Source of the DNA: CALLCD01 sp039817885 | Lineage (GTDB): Bacteria; Pseudomonadota; Alphaproteobacteria; Caulobacterales; Hyphomonadaceae | Reading direction: 5' to 3' | DNA: 64,000 nucleotides | Assembly: GCA_039817885.1 (NCBI GenBank) | Contig: JBCBUY010000003.1 | Location: 1-64,000 of the forward strand | Shown here: positions 18,629-26,303 of the stretch, piece after piece | Layout: each line of letters starts with the position of its first letter | Position numbering within the stretch: position 1 is the stretch's first letter | Notes under the pieces: generated by a model | What the model saw: the letters and a program-made list of their open reading frames with translations, nothing else | Databases searched by the model: none | What the model was told of the DNA's origin: nothing | Program-made: the position numbers and the translations under genes

Positions 18629-18768
18629 AGCTTTGCCAAAAAACTACAAACGCCTCGCGCCAAGACATGTCGAATTTTCATCAAAACTGATCGATTGCCC
18701 TGAGCCTCGCCTTAAGCCGCGTCCTGTAATGTCCACTGCACGAGGGACAGAATACCCTTGCTTATGAG

Positions 18769-19056
18769 GTGGACAAAATGAGTGAGCAGAATGCTTTCAT
18801 AATGAGTGTTTCGGGGCCAAATGGGCGTCCCCTGACACTGGAAGACCTTCCCGCACCCGGCACCAAGCGTTGGGTGACTCGCCGCAAGGCAGAAGTCGTC
18901 GCGGCTGTTAAGGGTGGGCTTCTTTCCCAAGAAGATGCGTGTGATCGCTACGGGCTGTCGGATGAAGAATTCTCCGGTTGGGTCCGGCTCTACACAAATC
19001 ACGGCGCCAAAGGCCTTCGCGCGACCCGTTTGCAGCAATATCGCCGCGCCCAGTAA
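18769..19056 (+). CDS. sciP: CtrA inhibitor SciP (DUF1153 HTH protein)
   Basis: A 95-residue helix-turn-helix protein matching SciP/DUF1153: RWVTRRKAEVVAAVKGGLLSQEDACDRYGLSDEEF followed by SGWVRLYTNHGAKGLRATRLQQYR. In Caulobacter, SciP binds CtrA at target promoters and blocks RNA polymerase recruitment late in the cell cycle. From memory, sciP there lies next to the fliF-fliG-flbE-fliN operon, and the same neighbourhood is kept here although the flagellar genes are reduced. ctrA itself is 4.6 kb away. The long untranslated leader contains a structured element. Confidence 0.9.
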   Translation: MDKMSEQNAFIMSVSGPNGRPLTLEDLPAPGTKRWVTRRKAEVVAAVKGGLLSQEDACDRYGLSDEEFSGWVRLYTNHGAKGLRATRLQQYRRAQ

Positions 19057-19074
19057 CGCCACCGCGACGTTCGG

Positions 19075-19090
19075 TTAAAGCCGCGTTTAC
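19075..19090 (+). promoter_or_regulatory. Candidate CtrA-type box ahead of the mini-flagellar operon
   Basis: TTAA at 19075-19078 is followed after 7 bases by TTTAC, one mismatch from the CtrA consensus TTAA-N7-TTAA. It lies 67 bases before the GTG of the FliF-like gene. Motif similarity and context only. Confidence 0.35.
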
Positions 19091-19115
19091 GACGCTGGGC
19101 TTAGAACTCTAGGTC

Positions 19116-19138
19116 ATGATCAGACGGATTCTGATCAT
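19116..19138. promoter_or_regulatory. Perfect 8-bp inverted repeat in the mini-fliF leader
   Basis: ATGATCAG (19116-19123) and CTGATCAT (19131-19138) are separated by 7 bases, which contain GATTC overlapping the right arm, a GANTC (CcrM-type) site. It lies between the CtrA-like box and the start codon at 19157. It could be an operator dyad or an RNA hairpin over the ribosome site. Confidence 0.45.
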
Positions 19139-19156
19139 TACCGGGAGTTCTAAACC

Positions 19157-19783
19157 GTGATTGCATCAGCAAACAGAAGCGATACGGCCTTCAGCTGGAT
19201 GACCGGCGCGTTGTTCGTATTGGCAGTTGGTGCTCTTTTTCTTCGCTTTGCGACAAACGATTCCGCCCAATATCAGCACACTCCATCGTCTCCTTATACG
19301 GCTCTGGCGGAAACCTTTGTCGGGGCGGGCAATGTGCGCGTCGGCGATACGGGATCGGGCGACATTATTGTTCTTCTGAACACCGATCGCCAGGCTGGGC
19401 GGAATGACCCGGCTATCACCCAAGATATAACGGATATGATCGAGGCTATGGCCCCTGGCCGCTCTGTAACGATCAAAGACGCCCCTTTTTCAAGGACGTC
19501 TGCCATATCCTCCGAACCCATCTTCATTCTTGAAATATTGGCACTTATTCTGATGTCCGGTATTTCCGGCTGGCTGTTCATCGCCCTTCAGAGACGCCGC
19601 CAAATGGTCCCGGCGGACGATCCGGTTCCAGCGAACGATATCGTGCCGCGCCCTTCTGCCCTCGTGACAGCCTTGGCGAAGCCTGCTTCACCCATCGATA
19701 AAGCCGCTGATTTTGCTGAGCGCCAACCCGCGCGGACAGCAGATATCATTACGGGGTGGCTGAGTGATGAGGACAAACGCTGA
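19157..19783 (+). CDS. Truncated FliF-like protein (mini-FliF)
   Basis: A 208-residue protein with one N-terminal membrane helix (about 12-30), a periplasmic segment of only about 90 residues, a second helix (about 121-145) and a cytoplasmic tail. The tail, 183-203 (AADFAERQPARTADIITGWL), resembles the FliG-binding C-terminus of FliF. The periplasmic part ends EAMAPGRSVTIKDAPFSR, like the end of a FliF ring-building motif. Normal FliF is about 530-570 residues with large ring domains that are missing here. It occupies the fliF position before fliG (overlapping start) and after sciP. The GTG at 19157 follows GGGAG. Assignment is by context and C-terminal similarity; it cannot form a standard MS-ring. 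Confidence 0.65.
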   Translation: MIASANRSDTAFSWMTGALFVLAVGALFLRFATNDSAQYQHTPSSPYTALAETFVGAGNVRVGDTGSGDIIVLLNTDRQAGRNDPAITQDITDMIEAMAPGRSVTIKDAPFSRTSAISSEPIFILEILALILMSGISGWLFIALQRRRQMVPADDPVPANDIVPRPSALVTALAKPASPIDKAADFAERQPARTADIITGWLSDEDKR

Positions 19784-20703
19784 TGGGACTGCCAGCAACG
19801 GCAAACAAGGCAACCGCTGACGGCATATTGCGGTCAGCGCGACTTTTACGTGCCCTTGGTCCACGCGCTGCTGAGGTGTGGGCCGAATTGCCGCCTCAAG
19901 ATGCCGAGCGTATCCATCACGTGCTCGAAACCCTGCCCGAGAATGCGGCTGACGAGGCGCACGCCGTAAATGCGTTGCTGGATGAGCTTGAGACCGGCCG
20001 TGCCCCCAGCGATGCCGGGTCAATCTGGCGAAAACTGGCAACAGTGTCTCGCGAGCAACTCCTGTCTTTGTTGAAAGATGAACACCCGCAGGTCGTCGCG
20101 CTTATCCTCGGCCGGTTAACGCCAACGCAATCTGCTGACATTGTTCGTCATCTTCCGTCTCTTGTGGCCATAGATGTCCTGCAAAGGATGCTGCATATGA
20201 ATCCTCCGCACGGTGTGGCCATGGCAGCTATCGAACAGGCTTTGGAAGAGCGTCTCGAGCGGTTCGATGACCGGATCGAAATGCGTGAGACCAGTCTGGC
20301 GCGCATATTTGATGAATTGGACCCGGAGGCGAGTAAGACGCTCCTGTCCGCCCTCCAAACGGCAGAACCCGCTGCCGGCCGCCGTATTCAAACTTTGATG
20401 TTTGGTTTCGAAGAGCTCGTAACGCTGCCGGCTGCGGGTATTCAAACGCTTTTGTCACGGCTCGACCGTAGAACCCTGACCCTGGCCATGGTTGGTGCAG
20501 ATGATGGCGTTGCGACGGCGCTCTTCCAAAACATGACGAGCAGAGCGAGAGATGTCCTGAAAGAGGAGATCGCCGCTCTTGGTGAGATCCATGCGGCAGC
20601 AGCCGATGCCGCACGTGCAGATATGACCCGGCTTGCACGCACTTTGATTGCCAGCGGCGATATCCTCCCCTCCGCATCAGGAACGGAGGATCTCGTAGAA
20701 TGA
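19783..20703 (+). CDS. fliG: FliG-like flagellar switch protein
   Basis: About 306 residues, slightly short for FliG. The FliG_M domain is clear, with the EHPQ motif at 100-103 in a KDEHPQVVALILGRL context, and the C-terminal domain begins MFGFEELVTLPAAGIQTLL (207 on). Against the torque helix of E. coli FliG as I remember it, the lysine of ALKGA is replaced (AMVGA, V237), the following REK is ATA, R254 is kept in MTSRA, the acidic pair is E261/E262, and the last arginine is H270. Charge conservation is thus partial. It overlaps the mini-FliF stop and the next gene's start, so the three are coupled. Confidence 0.85.
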   Translation: MGLPATANKATADGILRSARLLRALGPRAAEVWAELPPQDAERIHHVLETLPENAADEAHAVNALLDELETGRAPSDAGSIWRKLATVSREQLLSLLKDEHPQVVALILGRLTPTQSADIVRHLPSLVAIDVLQRMLHMNPPHGVAMAAIEQALEERLERFDDRIEMRETSLARIFDELDPEASKTLLSALQTAEPAAGRRIQTLMFGFEELVTLPAAGIQTLLSRLDRRTLTLAMVGADDGVATALFQNMTSRARDVLKEEIAALGEIHAAAADAARADMTRLARTLIASGDILPSASGTEDLVE

Positions 20704-21092
20704 CCGGACGCAGCATCCAATCCCTCAGAGCGTTTCCATTTTCTCCTGAATTCGAGCCGCCAGGCACTGCGATTCCGCGTCCCGAGGCTCGCGGTGAGAT
20801 GGTCTCGCTGCCGGTCGACGAACTGTCCGTTCTGCTAGAGCATGCGCGACAAGAGACGGCTCAACTTGTTCACAAAGACTGCGACAAAACTCTGGAAAGA
20901 CTACAAGAGACCACAATCGGCTTGCAGAAAGCTCTGCAATATATGCTTGAGCTTGCGGACCATCTCGACCGGGTAAAAATGGAAACCGATGATCGCAGCC
21001 GTGCCAGAGCTCTGATGGCCTCCGCTTGTCAGACGATTATCGACGGGCAAGGCGATTTGTTTGCATCCTTGCCCGCATCGACGGATCGTTAA
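20700..21092 (+). CDS. Small helical protein at the FliH/FlbE position
   Basis: A 130-residue protein with no recognised domain. After a proline-rich N-terminus (about 1-35) come long charged helices, including LSVLLEHARQETAQLVH and a TLERLQETTIGLQKALQ stretch, likely coiled-coil. It occupies the place of fliH/flbE between fliG and fliN in Caulobacter but is shorter than FliH and lacks an obvious export-ATPase-binding region. It overlaps fliG by 4 bases. It could be a FliH remnant or a new partner of the FliG/FliN pair. Confidence 0.6.
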   Translation: MTGRSIQSLRAFPFSPEFEPPGTAIPRPEARGEMVSLPVDELSVLLEHARQETAQLVHKDCDKTLERLQETTIGLQKALQYMLELADHLDRVKMETDDRSRARALMASACQTIIDGQGDLFASLPASTDR

Positions 21093-21116
21093 CACTTTGT
21101 TGCCAATCCTAGGCTG

Positions 21117-21383
21117 ATGAGCGTGCCAGAAAACCCTGCCCTTGCTAAAAGACTGATGGACGTACCTGTTCAGGTCGACGTGGTCCTCGGAGAGGCACGA
21201 ATGGCGATTGAAGACCTTCAATCCATGGCCTCGGGAGATATTGTTGCCCTGGAACGCCGCGCGAACGAGCCGGTCGACATTTACGTTTCGGACCGGCTTA
21301 TGGCGCGCGGCAAACTGGTCATCGCGAACGGCGAACTCGGCGTGACGCTAACTGAAATTATTGACGCACCCGCGACAATCTAG
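21117..21383 (+). CDS. fliN: FliN-like SpoA (C-ring) domain protein
   Basis: An 88-residue protein that is almost entirely a SpoA domain: MDVPVQVDVVLGEARMAIEDL, then GDIVALERRANEPVDIYVSDRLMARGKLVI and LTEII. This matches FliN of the flagellar C-ring, minus most of the N-terminal extension. It is the fourth gene of the mini-operon, 24 bases after the FliH-position gene, with a TTAAC just upstream. No flbD, flhA or fliP follows; the next gene is an opposing M13 peptidase only 5 bases away. Confidence 0.85.
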   Translation: MSVPENPALAKRLMDVPVQVDVVLGEARMAIEDLQSMASGDIVALERRANEPVDIYVSDRLMARGKLVIANGELGVTLTEIIDAPATI

Positions 21384-21388
21384 GTTCG

Positions 21389-23491
21389 CTACCAAACCTG
21401 AATGCGGTGATCGGGCGAGAGCCATAATGGATCATCTTCCGTGATGTCGAAGGCGGCGTACCAACCGTCGACATGGGGCAGTATTCCGTTGACGCGTACC
21501 GATGGAGGGCTGTGCGGGTCGGAATAGGCAAAGTCGATGTTCACCGTCGGAAGGCGTTTTGCGCGGCGCTTCTGCGCATAGCTGATAAAGAATGCCTGGG
21601 CGTCATCCTTGGACAGCGTATCGGTTCCACCGGCCGCCCTGGCGAGTTCCAGCGCCCGAAATGCTATTTCCACACCCGCCAAATCGCTCAGGTTTTCTCC
21701 AAGCGTCAGGTCTGTATTCAGCGGAATGCCAGGGACGGCGTCAAACCGAGATAAGTGGTCTGAAAGTCTGGCCCCTTTGGCATCGAAGCGTGCTTTGTCG
21801 TCCTCGTCCCACCAATTCGAGATCTTTCCGCTCGGACCTCGCTTGGCCCCTTGGTCATCAAAAGCATGGCCGAGTTCATGGCCAATCGTCGTGCCCACCG
21901 CACCAAAGTTCACCGCCATGCTGGCCGATGGATTGTAATATGGCGGCTGAAGATATGCGGCCGGAATAACAATCGCGTTCAAGGTCGGCAGATAATAGGC
22001 CCCAACGCTTATGGGTGAGAAGAATATGTCGCTTATGCGTGTCTCGGAGTTCGCCGCCGCCTCGATTGGATCTTCCGCCGGCATTTGAAGCCTCGACAAT
22101 GCCGACCGGTGCCGCAGCTGCTGACGCGAATAAGCGTTGTAAAATGGACTTCCGCGTACTGGAACAAATTGCTCGAAATTGTTCCAGCCAGGCGGTTCGC
22201 CGACGACCACCTGGATGGCATCGAGCTTCTCAATCGCTCTTTGACGCGTATCATCGCTGAGCCAATTGGCATTTTCGATCCGCTCCCGATAGGCCAACAA
22301 TGTCCAGTCGACGATTTTCTCGACCTCGTGGACGACGCTGTCGCTCAAATACCGCTCGACATAGGCTTGCCCCACCGGATCGGGCAGCAAATCAGTTGCT
22401 ACCCGCCGGGCGCGCTGGCGTCTTGTCGGCAAGGCAGGCTCAACGCCGAGGCGGGCTGAGTCAAACCGATGGACAATGCGCGCCGTTAGTTCATCAAGAT
22501 AGGGGCCATAGGTCAGGCTAAACCGCAGGGTCAGATAATCCCGCCAGACGTCGACAGGTGTCGCGTTAAATGCGGCGATGAGACCCGGCAGCTCCTCTGA
22601 AACCCGAACCTGAATGATCGTATCTTCCGTGACACCTCTCGCCGCCAGAAAACGTCGCCAGGGGAAACCCGGATAGGCGGTGCCGAGATCATCTACCCCA
22701 AATACCTGTTCTGCACTGACGGGCTGTCGCCGGGATACCGCGTCGGGATAGAGGGCGGCCAATCGGCGTTCAAGATCGAGAACCGCGGCCACGCGTTCGG
22801 CGGTGTCAGAGCTCCAATCGACACGTTGGAGCAAGCGCTTTAGCTGGGCCTGCGCTCTCTCAACTTGGTCGAGCGCCATGGGATCTGAGCGGAGATAGAG
22901 CGAGCGTGACTGTAGCAGCAGGTCGGCGGGTTCGATCGAGGCGACGTAGCCCTGCCCTTCTATTGGGTCCAATCTCAGCGTGATGCTGATCAGTCCGCCG
23001 GCATCGAGATTGTAACTGCCGAGTAGGGATGCGACATGGTCGTGGGTCTCAGCGCCCTCGATCAGCGACAGGAACGGCCCGACTGGCCTTAAGCCAACTT
23101 GTCGCCTGCTATTGTGATCAATGTGATTGCGGAAGATCGCAAGGAACTTCGCCTCATTGCTATCGGACGGCCACCGCGAGCGCCGGATCCTGCGAACGAT
23201 CTCTTCTGCGCGTTCATCGGTCCGGCTCTTTGCCGTTTCGAGTGCACCGGCCTGCCATTTGCCTTTCTCAATAGACGTGGTGTCGTACCATGTCCCGTTC
23301 GCATGTCTGAAGAAATCGACACCGGGAGGTGTGTCGTGGTCCATGCCGGCCCAATCGATCCCGTGCAGGGCGCTTGCTTTTTGCGGTGCATCCAGCTGAC
23401 GCGATGATCCGTCAAAGGACTCATCTGCGGCCGAGTTTGCCATCGCCATGACAAGCATGGCCGAGATCAGCCCTGCAAGTCGAGAAGTCAT
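21389..23491 (-). CDS. M13 family metallopeptidase (neprilysin/PepO-like), secreted
   Basis: A 700-residue zinc endopeptidase. The signal peptide (about 1-22, with a hydrophobic GLISAMLVMAMA core) predicts periplasmic location. The Peptidase_M13_N region fills most of the length. The zinc site HELGH is at 538-542 (GTTIGHELGHAFDDQG), with the downstream ENLSDLAG motif giving the third ligand, and NAIVIPAAYLQPP just before. It is transcribed toward the fliN end. A 20-bp perfect palindrome sits 26 bases before its start codon. A second M13 peptidase of similar size is at 30523-32628. Confidence 0.92.
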   Translation of the reverse strand: MTSRLAGLISAMLVMAMANSAADESFDGSSRQLDAPQKASALHGIDWAGMDHDTPPGVDFFRHANGTWYDTTSIEKGKWQAGALETAKSRTDERAEEIVRRIRRSRWPSDSNEAKFLAIFRNHIDHNSRRQVGLRPVGPFLSLIEGAETHDHVASLLGSYNLDAGGLISITLRLDPIEGQGYVASIEPADLLLQSRSLYLRSDPMALDQVERAQAQLKRLLQRVDWSSDTAERVAAVLDLERRLAALYPDAVSRRQPVSAEQVFGVDDLGTAYPGFPWRRFLAARGVTEDTIIQVRVSEELPGLIAAFNATPVDVWRDYLTLRFSLTYGPYLDELTARIVHRFDSARLGVEPALPTRRQRARRVATDLLPDPVGQAYVERYLSDSVVHEVEKIVDWTLLAYRERIENANWLSDDTRQRAIEKLDAIQVVVGEPPGWNNFEQFVPVRGSPFYNAYSRQQLRHRSALSRLQMPAEDPIEAAANSETRISDIFFSPISVGAYYLPTLNAIVIPAAYLQPPYYNPSASMAVNFGAVGTTIGHELGHAFDDQGAKRGPSGKISNWWDEDDKARFDAKGARLSDHLSRFDAVPGIPLNTDLTLGENLSDLAGVEIAFRALELARAAGGTDTLSKDDAQAFFISYAQKRRAKRLPTVNIDFAYSDPHSPPSVRVNGILPHVDGWYAAFDITEDDPLWLSPDHRIQVW

Positions 23492-23516
23492 GTCTCAGCT
23501 CTATCCTCAAAATGGT

Positions 23517-23536
23517 CTCAACTTATATAAGTTGAG
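23517..23536. promoter_or_regulatory. 20-bp perfect palindrome, candidate operator
   Basis: CTCAACTTATATAAGTTGAG is its own reverse complement over 20 bases. It lies 26 bases upstream of the M13 peptidase start and about 165 bases upstream of ctrA. Size and AT-rich centre resemble MarR/TetR-type operators; it could also overlap a promoter -10 element. Confidence 0.55.
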
Positions 23537-23620
23537 TGCATCTTGATCTCCAGGACAAATCAACTCTCTCTCACAGCAACTGAACTCTTTAGTGTGTGTA
23601 TTTACGAATTGGTGTGGCCG

Positions 23621-23677
23621 TTAACCTTTCCTAAAGTGTGGTCTCTTAACGTTTGAATGGTTAACAGCTCGCCTTAA
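23621..23677 (+). promoter_or_regulatory. Cluster of TTAA half-sites in the ctrA promoter
   Basis: Four TTAA tetramers occur within 57 bases, at 23621, 23646, 23661 and 23674. The first forms TTAA-N7-TAAA, one mismatch from the CtrA box. This fits the autoregulated ctrA promoter known from Caulobacter. The coding start at 23700 is preceded by AGGAGAGG. Confidence 0.5.
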
Positions 23678-23699
23678 AGGAAACGGTTAGGAGAGGAAC

Positions 23700-24401
23700 A
23701 TGCGCGTCCTTCTGATTGAAGACGATACCGCCGTAGCACGCAGCATAGAACTTATGCTCAAGGCGGCAGGTTTCAATATTTACACGACAGACCTCGGAGA
23801 AGAGGGCGTCGATCTGGGGAAAGTCTACGAGTACGACATCATCATCCTCGACCTCTCATTGCCAGATATCTCAGGCTATGACGTCCTGAAACAGCTTCGA
23901 ATGGCCCGGATCAACACGCCTGTTTTGATCCTTTCCGGGAACCCGGATATCGAAGCGAAGGTTAAGACGCTGGGCTACGGCGCTGACGACTATCTCACCA
24001 AACCCTTTAACAAGGACGAGCTGATCGCCCGTATTACGGCAATTGTTCGGCGCTCCAAAGGGCATGCGGAAAGCGTCATCCGCACGGGCGATATCCTTGT
24101 TAATCTTGATGCCAAAACAGTGGAAGTTGACAATGACCGCGTCCACCTGACCGGCAAGGAATATCAGATGTTTGAGCTTCTTTCCTTGCGAAAGGGCACG
24201 ACGCTGACAAAAGAAATGTTCCTCAACCACCTCTATGGCGGCATGGACGAGCCTGAACTCAAGATCATCGATGTCTTCATCTGCAAACTGCGCAAAAAGC
24301 TCGCGCAGGCGACAGGTGGTGAACACCATATCGAAACGGTATGGGGCCGTGGATACGTACTACGCGATCCTAAGCCGAAGAAGGAAGCGCAAGCCGCATA
24401 G
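23700..24401 (+). CDS. ctrA: Cell cycle response regulator CtrA
   Basis: An OmpR-type DNA-binding response regulator of 233 residues and master regulator of the alphaproteobacterial cell cycle. The receiver domain (1-120) has acidic residues at 8-9 and the phosphoacceptor D51 (IIILD), with LTKPF at the lysine position. The winged-helix domain carries the CtrA-typical LTGKEYQMFELLSLRKGTTL and MDEPELKIIDVFICKLRKKL stretches. The C-terminus ends in AA, as CtrA substrates of ClpXP do. Autoregulation is suggested by the upstream TTAA cluster. SciP and the mini-flagellar operon lie nearby. Confidence 0.96.
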   Translation: MRVLLIEDDTAVARSIELMLKAAGFNIYTTDLGEEGVDLGKVYEYDIIILDLSLPDISGYDVLKQLRMARINTPVLILSGNPDIEAKVKTLGYGADDYLTKPFNKDELIARITAIVRRSKGHAESVIRTGDILVNLDAKTVEVDNDRVHLTGKEYQMFELLSLRKGTTLTKEMFLNHLYGGMDEPELKIIDVFICKLRKKLAQATGGEHHIETVWGRGYVLRDPKPKKEAQAA

Positions 24402-24435
24402 GTCGCGCTTCAATATTTTCAGAACAATAGGAATG

Positions 24436-24460
24436 GGCGCGATATTGGTTCGCGCCTTTT
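24436..24460 (+). terminator. Intrinsic terminator of ctrA
   Basis: GGCGCGA (24436-24442) and TCGCGCC (24450-24456) form a 7-bp stem with a 7-base loop, followed by TTTTCT. It lies 35 bases after the ctrA stop, between convergent genes. Confidence 0.75.
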
Positions 24461-24517
24461 CTGCTTCTTGTTGGGACAGGGCTTGGTTCGTCAGGCTGCT
24501 TGGATCAGCTTGAACTC

Positions 24518-25213
24518 TTAGTCGATCGCTGTCTCAGACACGGAGTCGTCGGCTGGAGCGACAACATCTTCTTTTGCTTCTGACTCCGCTGCTGCTCGTC
24601 CCCGCGACAGTGTCTTCATAACGCCGTCGTCTTGATCTACGGCTTCGGCCGCTGGCTCGGCGTCTACAGGCTTCTTCCGTGGGCGGCGCGTGCGAGGTTT
24701 AGGCGGATCTGCCGGCGCCTCCTCAGCTTTTGCGTCTGACGTCTCTTCAGCGGCCTCTGTATCAGCCGACGTTTCCGCGTTGACCTCAGCAGTGGACTGA
24801 TCATCGCGCTTCCGACGACGGCCCCGACCGCGGGTTTGACGTCCATCGCCGCCATCCTCGGCCGCGGTTTCTGTGCTTGCTGTATTCGTGTCAGCTGCTG
24901 GCCCATCTGCGGCTGCATCCGCCGCAGCACCTTCTTCGGCCGCACCTTGTTGACGCTGATCATCGCGCGGCTTGTCTTTCGGCTGCATGCCGGCCAAGAC
25001 GCGGGAGTAATGCTCTGCATGCTGCAGATAGTTCTCTGCGCTGACCCTGTCGCCGGACGACTGGGCATCCCGCGCATATTGCTGGTACTTATCGAGAATT
25101 TGTTGCGCCGACCCACGGATTTTCACGTCGGGGCCGTTGCTCTCGAAATGACGGTTGGGATTGTTGTTATTTCCGCCGCCCGATCGGCGACCGCGTCCGC
25201 GTTGGCGCTTCAT
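24518..25213 (-). CDS. DUF4167 domain-containing protein
   Basis: A 231-residue basic then acidic protein. The N-terminus (MKRQRGRGRRSGGGNNNNPNR) is arginine- and asparagine-rich, probably nucleic-acid binding. The DUF4167 core follows (GPDVKIRGSAQQILDKYQQYARDAQSSG, then AENYLQHAEHYSRV). The remainder is low-complexity Ala/Glu/Asp with interspersed RRR-type patches. In alphaproteobacteria this gene usually follows prmC and prfA, as here, suggesting a translation or RNA role. It is separated from prmC by 206 bases without another gene, which probably hold its own promoter. Confidence 0.85.
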   Translation of the reverse strand: MKRQRGRGRRSGGGNNNNPNRHFESNGPDVKIRGSAQQILDKYQQYARDAQSSGDRVSAENYLQHAEHYSRVLAGMQPKDKPRDDQRQQGAAEEGAAADAAADGPAADTNTASTETAAEDGGDGRQTRGRGRRRKRDDQSTAEVNAETSADTEAAEETSDAKAEEAPADPPKPRTRRPRKKPVDAEPAAEAVDQDDGVMKTLSRGRAAAESEAKEDVVAPADDSVSETAID

Positions 25214-25419
25214 GATTTCTGATATCCCTGTTCTCGCACCCTATGGGCAAATGTCACCTAAATGATGACCAGCAATAACCATGTCCTCTGCACTTATATG
25301 GGCAGATACATCTCAACGAAGGTGTTGCATGTTCGGCGGGGCCAATGATTTCCGAGGCCGCAGACACCGACTGCTGGTTGCTGTCTACCGCGGACTGTCG
25401 GCTTCGCCAAGGCCTAATT

Positions 25420-26289
25420 CTATGATTTTGCAGATGGTGATCGCGCCGACAGAACTCTGTCATGGCCGGAGAGATCCCGTCGAACAGTTATCTCAAAAAA
25501 ACCTGCTCGTTCCAGAAGCGAGGCAACCCCCTTTGCTTGATCATAGCCAATCTCCAGCACAATCGGCGTTCCAGGGCGAAGATGCGTTCGCGCCAAAGAT
25601 ATGATCTCGCGATAGGCCGCAAGGCCATCCTTGCCACCGTCCAGGGCTTCCGTCGGATCATGATCGCGGACTTCCGGATCCAGTCCCCCTAGGTCTTCAG
25701 ATCGAATATAGGGGGGGTTTGAAATCACCAGATCCGCATGGGCCCAGCTTCGCCAGGTCGACCAGGGATTGAACACTAGCTCCACCCTATCCTGTAGACC
25801 AAGGCGCTGGAAGTTCTCGTCTGCAAGCGCTGCCGCGGCCCTACTCTGCTCCACGGCAAGGCCCCGCACATCGCAGCGTTCGCTCAAAATAGCCGCCAGC
25901 AGGCATCCAGACCCTGTGCCGAGATCGGCGACATGAATCCCTTCGCCCTGGGGCAGCAGATCAAGTGCCTGCTCAACAGCAATTTCAGATTCCGGGCGCG
26001 GGACCAATGCGCGGGAGTCACACTTCATACTCAGTCCATAGAATTGCCGGTAGCCGACAATATGGGCATGGGGCTCCCGCGCGACGCGGCGCTTTAGAAA
26101 GGCGACATAGCGCTCGGCAATTCCGGTCTCCGATACTGGGTCCAGTTCGCGTGTTATCAGGTCAACCGCAGAACAGTCGGCAGCAAGCGCTAGAAGCAAT
26201 CGAGCCTCCCGAGCGGGCTGTTCGATACCGGCTCCCTTAAGAAGGCCGACGCCTTGTCGCATCAGGTCGCGATAGGTGTCTGTCGTCAT
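25420..26289 (-). CDS. prmC: Peptide chain release factor glutamine methyltransferase PrmC
   Basis: A SAM-dependent enzyme that methylates the glutamine of the GGQ motif in release factors. Its 289 residues comprise an N-terminal helical domain and a Rossmann methyltransferase domain with VADLGTGSGCLLAAIL (SAM loop) and the catalytic NPPY (VISNPPYIRSEDLGGLDPEV). It lies 14 bases downstream of its substrate's gene, prfA, in the same transcription unit. Confidence 0.95.
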   Translation of the reverse strand: MTTDTYRDLMRQGVGLLKGAGIEQPAREARLLLALAADCSAVDLITRELDPVSETGIAERYVAFLKRRVAREPHAHIVGYRQFYGLSMKCDSRALVPRPESEIAVEQALDLLPQGEGIHVADLGTGSGCLLAAILSERCDVRGLAVEQSRAAAALADENFQRLGLQDRVELVFNPWSTWRSWAHADLVISNPPYIRSEDLGGLDPEVRDHDPTEALDGGKDGLAAYREIISLARTHLRPGTPIVLEIGYDQAKGVASLLERAGFFEITVRRDLSGHDRVLSARSPSAKS

Positions 26290-26303
26290 CGGGTTTGACG
26301 GCC

